Below, piece by piece: positions 59,469-64,000 of a stretch of 64,000 nucleotides of DNA (position 1 is the first letter of the stretch; the number at the start of each line of letters is the position of its first letter). Made by a program: the position numbers and the translations under genes. Under the pieces are notes generated by a model that was given only the letters and a program-made list of their open reading frames with translations, was not told the origin of the DNA and made no database searches. The DNA is from an uncultured Muribaculaceae bacterium (GTDB taxonomy: Bacteria > Bacteroidota > Bacteroidia > Bacteroidales > Muribaculaceae): positions 1 through 64,000 of the forward strand of contig CAMWLY010000002.1 of assembly GCA_947175145.1 (NCBI GenBank), written 5' to 3'.

Positions 59469-59516
59469 TTATCTGTTAATTCGTGCTGTTATGATTCGAG
59501 GGTAAGAGAAGTGCAA

Positions 59517-59708
59517 TTACTGCTCTGCCTGACGAAGCTGCTGCACATAGATAGCCTTCACCATCTTCTTGCGGTTTGTCACCGAAGGCTTCTCAAATGC
59601 CTGACGTGCACGAAGCTCTTTGATGATACCGGTGCGCTCAAATTTGCGCTTGAATTTCTTGAGGGCCTTCTCGATGTTCTCGTTCTCTTTAACCTGTACG
59701 ATAATCAT
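59517..59708 (-). CDS. rpsU: 30S ribosomal protein bS21
   Basis: MIIVQVKENENIEKALKKFKRKFERTGIIKELRARQAFEKPSVTNRKKMVKAIYVQQLRQAEQ. Confidence 0.97.
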   Translation of the reverse strand: MIIVQVKENENIEKALKKFKRKFERTGIIKELRARQAFEKPSVTNRKKMVKAIYVQQLRQAEQ

Positions 59709-59749
59709 GTTTGGTGGTTATTAATTTTTTGTTTTTATTTGTTATATGT

Positions 59750-59830
59750 TTAGCAAGTCAACCGATAACCGTTAGTTTTTAATGACCAAGGGTCTTTTCG
59801 GACTGATTCGCGTGCAGCCGAGACGCACAT
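59750..59830 (-). CDS. Candidate 26-aa leader ORF in the rpsU 5' UTR (MCVSAARESVRKDPWSLKTNGYRLTC)
   Basis: ATG at 59828-59830, TAA at 59750-59752, between a consensus promoter and the rpsU start. Confidence 0.3.
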   Translation of the reverse strand: MCVSAARESVRKDPWSLKTNGYRLTC

Positions 59831-59856
59831 GATTCGGCGTTCGCGCTTGCAAGATG

Positions 59857-59887
59857 CAAAATTAGTGAAAAGTGTATTACTGACAAA
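59857..59887 (-). promoter_or_regulatory. Promoter of rpsU
   Basis: Minus strand: TTTG (59884-59887) - N19 - TAATTTTG (59857-59864). Confidence 0.7.
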
Positions 59888-59927
59888 ATAAATTATTGAA
59901 TTTTTAATTTAGAAAAATTTTTCAGCC

Positions 59928-60674
59928 ATGAGAAAAACTCTATGCGCCTTGGCCATAGCGGCCATTTCAGTCACTCCTATCTTCTCTCAGGGTCACGACA
60001 CAAACCCTGAAAAATATTATCTGGTGATTTCAGAGGTTGTGAATTCGCAACAGTTATTGCCTGCTCCGCCCGATACCACTACTGCGCGCTATGCCTACGA
60101 CCGCGAGCAATATGAGTGGGGCAAGTCCATGCGTTCATGCGAGCGTGGCAAGCGTGCCATTCTCGATGCCGATCTTAGCGAAGGCTGGCTTGACCGCGAT
60201 TTCAGTGAGGCTTTCGGATTCAAACTCACCCCTCAGAACGCTCCGGAAATTTATAAGCTCCTTTCGACCATGAAGGAGGATGCCGGTGATCTGGCCACCC
60301 GCACAGCCAAGAATCACTACATGCGTCCAAGACCCTTTATGGTATATAATGAGCCTTCCGCAACTCCTGCCGATGAACCCGGTTTACGCAAAAATGGCAG
60401 CTTCCCCTCGGGGCACACTGCCATAGGTTGGGCTTCAGCTTTGGTCCTTTCAGAAATAAATCCGGCGCGTAAAAATGAAATAATGCAGCGCGGTTATGAT
60501 TTCGGTCAAAGCCGAGTGATTTGCGGAGCGCATTTCCAAAGCGATGTTGATGCCGGTCGCCTTGTCGGCTCAGCTGTAGTAGCTCAGCTTCACGCCAACA
60601 AGGATTTCCAGAAACAACTCGCCAAAGCCAAAAAAGAACTAAATAAGCTTGTCAAGCAGCAACAGAAGAAGTAG
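59928..60674 (+). CDS. Secreted PAP2-family acid phosphatase (class A PhoN-like)
   Basis: Signal peptide MRKTLCALAIAAISVTPIFS; MRPRPFMVYNEP; GSFPSGHTAIGWASALVLSEINPARKNEIMQRGYDFGQSRVICGAHFQSDVDAGRLVG. Confidence 0.93.
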   Translation: MRKTLCALAIAAISVTPIFSQGHDTNPEKYYLVISEVVNSQQLLPAPPDTTTARYAYDREQYEWGKSMRSCERGKRAILDADLSEGWLDRDFSEAFGFKLTPQNAPEIYKLLSTMKEDAGDLATRTAKNHYMRPRPFMVYNEPSATPADEPGLRKNGSFPSGHTAIGWASALVLSEINPARKNEIMQRGYDFGQSRVICGAHFQSDVDAGRLVGSAVVAQLHANKDFQKQLAKAKKELNKLVKQQQKK

Positions 60675-60676
60675 CG

Positions 60677-61246
60677 TTAACCCTCACGCTCTGCCTGAAC
60701 CTCACGTTCGTTGTCTTTCAGTTCCTCTTCGGGAGTTTCGGTAAACCAGCGTGAGTACATCAGGTACTGATGGGCAATCTTCTGGTTCATCTCTTTGGCC
60801 TTCTCAGGCTCTACCATCTTGATGAACTTAGCCGGAGCTCCTGCCCACATTTCGTTAGGACCAATCTGAGTGCGACTGAGCACTACAGAACCGGCCGCTA
60901 CCAAGGCACCTTCACCTACCACAGCATCGTCCATGACTATCGCACCCATTCCGATGAGGGCATAGTCATGGATTTTTGCACCATGAATCACCACATTGTG
61001 ACCTATTGACACATCGTTGCCGATTTCAATGGTCGATTTCTGATATAGTGTGTGAAGCACTGACCCATCCTGAATATTCACACGATTGCCGATGGTTATT
61101 GTGTTTACGTCGCCACGAAGCACTGTGCCAAACCACACGCTGCACTGGTCTCCCATGGTTACATCGCCGATTATGGCGGCATTTTCGGCAATAAAACAAT
61201 CCTCGCCGATTTTAGGGGTGAAACCCCTTACACTTTTCAAAATCAT
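60677..61246 (-). CDS. Gamma carbonic anhydrase-like hexapeptide-repeat protein
   Basis: AIIGDVTMGDQCSVWFGTVLRGDVNTITIGNRVNIQDGSVLHTLYQKSTIEIGNDVSIGHNVVIHGAKIHDYALIGMGAIVMD. Start MILKSVRGFTPKIGEDCFIAE. Confidence 0.9.
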   Translation of the reverse strand: MILKSVRGFTPKIGEDCFIAENAAIIGDVTMGDQCSVWFGTVLRGDVNTITIGNRVNIQDGSVLHTLYQKSTIEIGNDVSIGHNVVIHGAKIHDYALIGMGAIVMDDAVVGEGALVAAGSVVLSRTQIGPNEMWAGAPAKFIKMVEPEKAKEMNQKIAHQYLMYSRWFTETPEEELKDNEREVQAEREG

Positions 61247-61269
61247 ACTATAATTCGATTCTTGGATTC

Positions 61270-63063
61270 TTATTTGAGAGGTTCTGTTTTTTGTTTGAGC
61301 CATTCAGCCTCTTCAGCTGTGAGTAGCGGTGTCAGGCGACTGCGAACCAGTGAGTGATAATCGTTGACCCACTTAATTTCCTCTGCACTCATTATCTCGA
61401 CCTGGAATAAAGTTCTGTCGAAGGGGAAGAGTGTCATGGGGTGGAAATGCAGAAATTCACCAAATTCGGTGGTTTCATATTTCTCGGTGACTATCAGGTT
61501 CTCGCAGCGGATACCATATCGACCTTCAAGATATAGGCCGGGTTCATTGCTGGTAATCATGCCCGGTTCGAGAGGAGTAGGATTAATATTGAGGCGGATA
61601 TTTTGAGGACCTTCGTGGCAGTTTATGAAATATCCTACACCATGGCCGGTGCCGTGATAATATGCTTTTCCCTCTTTCCAAAGGAACTGTCGCGCCAGAA
61701 CATCTAGCTGATGACCTGTGGTTCCTGCCGGGAATATGGCATTTGAGAGCGCGATATGACCTTTCATCACAAGTGTGAAGTCATGTTTCTGCTCCTCGGT
61801 GGGTGTGCCTAAGGCTACAGTGCGGGTTATATCTGTGGTGCCGTAGATATACTGGCCGCCTGAGTCTACAAGCAGTAAACCATCTCCGACAATTGCCACA
61901 TCCGTTTCCTCGGTAGCTTCATAATGCACGATTGCACCATGCTCGTTCCAACCGAGAATAGGGGAGAAGCTTTCATCTACACAGGTAGGGTCAGACAGCC
62001 TGAGCGCACGCAGGCGTTTGCCGAGTTCTACCTCGGTGAGTTTGCCAGTGGGATACTCGCGTTCGACCATCATGAAGAAGCGTGTCAGAGCCACACCGTC
62101 CTTCTCCATAGCGGTGGCAAGATTCGATATCATGGTATCATTCTTGATACTCTTAAGCTTGGCTACTCCATCGCCGCCGAATACAGTTGTGCAGCCTATG
62201 TGGTCATAGATGCCGCGGGCGGTCTTCTGCGGGTCTATCAGCAGGCGTGTCTCCTTTGGAAGTTGGCTTACAAACTCTTTGACGCTGTCGTAAGGGCGAG
62301 TCGAAATGTGATATTTCTCAAGATGCGCCTTGACTGCATCGGTGAGCTTTACATCGTCGACAAAAAGCACGCGGTCACCCTGCTCGCTGAGGTAGAGGAA
62401 CCCGACATACATGGGAGAGAAGTTGATGTCGCCTGCTGCCCGCAGATTGGTTACCCATGCCAGGTCGTCGAGAGCTGAAATCAATATAGCGTTGGCCAGC
62501 TCGCCCTTAAGCTCGGCGAGCACAGCTTCAATCTTTGAGTCCACGCTCTGACCCACGATTTTTTCATCGTGCACAAATAGCTTGTTGGCAGGGCGTGCGG
62601 GACGCTCCGGATATATGTAATCAAATTGCGGGAAGTCGGTGTTGAGCTTGATGCCGTTATCATTAAGTTCCTGCTGGAGGCGCTGACAGTAAGACACTGA
62701 AAATGTCATGCCGTCAATACCCACGGTTTTCCCTGAATCCGTATGCTCGGTAACCCAGTCAATCAGGTCAACCGCCTCGGGACCATCTTCTTTCATCATC
62801 TTGAAGCCGGTGCCTTCAAGTTGAGCGGTGGCCTGGATAAAATAGCGGGAGTCGGTCCATACGAGAGCTTCGTCAGCTGTTACAACCGCAGTGCCGTTAG
62901 TGCCGTTTTCAGACTCGAATCCGGTCAGCCACTCGCGCCCTCTCCAATGGTGAGGTGGCAATTCACTCTGGTGAGGGTCAGTGCCCGATATGATGCAGAC
63001 ATCTACCTGATGGTCGGCCATGGCCTTGCGCAGCCTGTCGAGATATTCCTGATTCTTTTTCAT
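61270..63063 (-). CDS. pepP: Xaa-Pro aminopeptidase (M24 aminopeptidase P)
   Basis: LLVDSGGQYIYGTTDITRTVALG; YYHGTGHGVGYFINCHEGPQNI; MITSNEPGLYLEGRYGIRCENLIVTEK. Confidence 0.93.
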   Translation of the reverse strand: MKKNQEYLDRLRKAMADHQVDVCIISGTDPHQSELPPHHWRGREWLTGFESENGTNGTAVVTADEALVWTDSRYFIQATAQLEGTGFKMMKEDGPEAVDLIDWVTEHTDSGKTVGIDGMTFSVSYCQRLQQELNDNGIKLNTDFPQFDYIYPERPARPANKLFVHDEKIVGQSVDSKIEAVLAELKGELANAILISALDDLAWVTNLRAAGDINFSPMYVGFLYLSEQGDRVLFVDDVKLTDAVKAHLEKYHISTRPYDSVKEFVSQLPKETRLLIDPQKTARGIYDHIGCTTVFGGDGVAKLKSIKNDTMISNLATAMEKDGVALTRFFMMVEREYPTGKLTEVELGKRLRALRLSDPTCVDESFSPILGWNEHGAIVHYEATEETDVAIVGDGLLLVDSGGQYIYGTTDITRTVALGTPTEEQKHDFTLVMKGHIALSNAIFPAGTTGHQLDVLARQFLWKEGKAYYHGTGHGVGYFINCHEGPQNIRLNINPTPLEPGMITSNEPGLYLEGRYGIRCENLIVTEKYETTEFGEFLHFHPMTLFPFDRTLFQVEIMSAEEIKWVNDYHSLVRSRLTPLLTAEEAEWLKQKTEPLK

Positions 63064-63098
63064 AATATATTATGAGTATTGGTATTAATTCTCTTTAA

Positions 63099-64000
63099 TT
63101 ATTTAAATCTTGATGCTGAGGAGTTGATACATTCGAATATGTGGCGGTCTGTGTCGGTTAACTCCAGTCCCCGGCGCCCCATGACCCGCGATGCCACCTG
63201 CATGAATGTGTCAATAGAAACATCTGAGAAACCGCTCTCCGGGCTGCCATTCTGGAATGAAGGAATAAACTGCCGCGGGAAGCCGGCACCGTGGAAGTTG
63301 ACTCCTACACCAACCACAGTGGCCGTGTTGAACATACAGTTGATGCCTGCCTTGGAGTGGTCGCCCATGATCAGACCGCAAAACTGCAAATCTGTACGCA
63401 TAAACCGTTGGGTAGCATAATTCCAGATGCGGATTTTTGAATAGTCATTTTTGAGATTGCTCGAGTTGGTGCCGGCTCCTATATTGCACCATTCTCCGAT
63501 TACCGCATTTCCGAGATAGCCATCATGAGCCTTATTGGAATATCCGAATATTACCGTATTTGATATTTCTCCCCCTACTTTACAGAAGGGTCCGAAAGTA
63601 GTGCCTCCGTAAATTTTGGCCCCCATCTTGATTTGAGCGTCATTGCAGATCGCTATTGGACCGCGCAGACAAGCACCCTCCATCACCTGGGCATTGCGGC
63701 CTATGTACACAGGTCCATCGCTGAGATTGATGGTGCAACCCATAACCTTTGCTCCCGGCTCGATAAATAGTGCAGGAAGTCCGTTGTCAAGTCGCAGATC
63801 GCCAAGCAGTGTGACACTCGAATCAGGTGAGATACCCTTACGGTCGCGGATATACCAGACATAATCGTTGTGTATCTCCTCGGCATTGTTCAGGAAGATG
63901 TCAAACACATAATTTATGCGCCGTGAACCGTTGGCACTCTCCCTGCCGAAACCGGAGTCGAGTTTTATAAACTGAGCAAGTGTGCCCTTGAATGCCCAGA
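63099..64000 (-). CDS. GlmU-family putative sugar nucleotidyltransferase/acyltransferase (5' end beyond window)
   Basis: Left-handed beta-helix repeats (VYIGRNAQVMEGACLRGPIAICNDAQIKMGAKIYGGTTFGPFCKVGGEISNTVIFG). Frame stays open past the ORF-track GTG to the window end (...AFKGTLAQFIKLDSGFGRESANGSRRINYVFDIF). Confidence 0.88.
   Translation of the reverse strand, partial: WAFKGTLAQFIKLDSGFGRESANGSRRINYVFDIFLNNAEEIHNDYVWYIRDRKGISPDSSVTLLGDLRLDNGLPALFIEPGAKVMGCTINLSDGPVYIGRNAQVMEGACLRGPIAICNDAQIKMGAKIYGGTTFGPFCKVGGEISNTVIFGYSNKAHDGYLGNAVIGEWCNIGAGTNSSNLKNDYSKIRIWNYATQRFMRTDLQFCGLIMGDHSKAGINCMFNTATVVGVGVNFHGAGFPRQFIPSFQNGSPESGFSDVSIDTFMQVASRVMGRRGLELTDTDRHIFECINSSASRFK

Noticed and set aside
1-64000. 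CRISPR array, IS element, prophage, rRNA operon or large tandem repeat
   Set aside because: Scanned by eye for regularly spaced repeats, transposase motifs, phage structural proteins and rRNA sequence; none found. Low-level protein repeats in the LRR and propeller genes explain the only repetition seen.

Overview
Chromosomal window from a Bacteroidota genome. Protein repertoire and the TTTG-N19-21-TAnnTTTG promoter style suggest Bacteroidales, probably Muribaculaceae-like; this taxonomic call is inference. Nearly all of the 64 kb is core genome. (1) ~1-20.8 kb, all on the minus strand: a nucleotide-biosynthesis supercluster. In transcription order it is purF-carA-carB-pyrC-pyrK-pyrD-pyrF-pyrE-pyrB(+Zn domain), then purE-purL-purM-purH-purD, with panB upstream. 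(2) 21-26.3 kb, plus strand: exopolysaccharide initiation/export/BY-kinase/PHP-phosphatase genes. (3) 26.4-33.7 kb: leuS, MATE, Mrp-type ATPase, trmB, GT2. (4) 33.8-36.7 kb: GH3-family protein plus UDP-sugar dehydrogenase. (5) 36.7-41.2 kb: BspA-like LRR protein and an in-frame RdgB-PorZ fusion ORF. (6) 41.3-42.1 kb: small AT-rich RelB/PIN toxin-antitoxin module beside tRNA-Leu(CAA). (7) 42.3-46.9 kb: unknown envelope protein, rpoN just downstream of tRNA-Leu(TAA), small conserved proteins. (8) 46.9-57.9 kb: murI, two Skp/OmpH, bamA, uppS, DUF6089/DUF6242/DUF4421-type proteins, ribD, mltG. (9) 58-64 kb: hpf, Xer recombinase, rpsU, acid phosphatase, gamma-carbonic anhydrase, pepP, GlmU-like protein. 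No CRISPR, prophage, IS element or rRNA was seen. Best leads: the RdgB-PorZ fusion with an internal signal peptide, the PyrB-PyrI zinc-domain fusion, structured leaders with short ORFs before purE and rpsU, an antitoxin with no ATG start, and a 54-bp perfect palindrome between convergent genes. All family calls come from reading the protein sequences; no database search was run.
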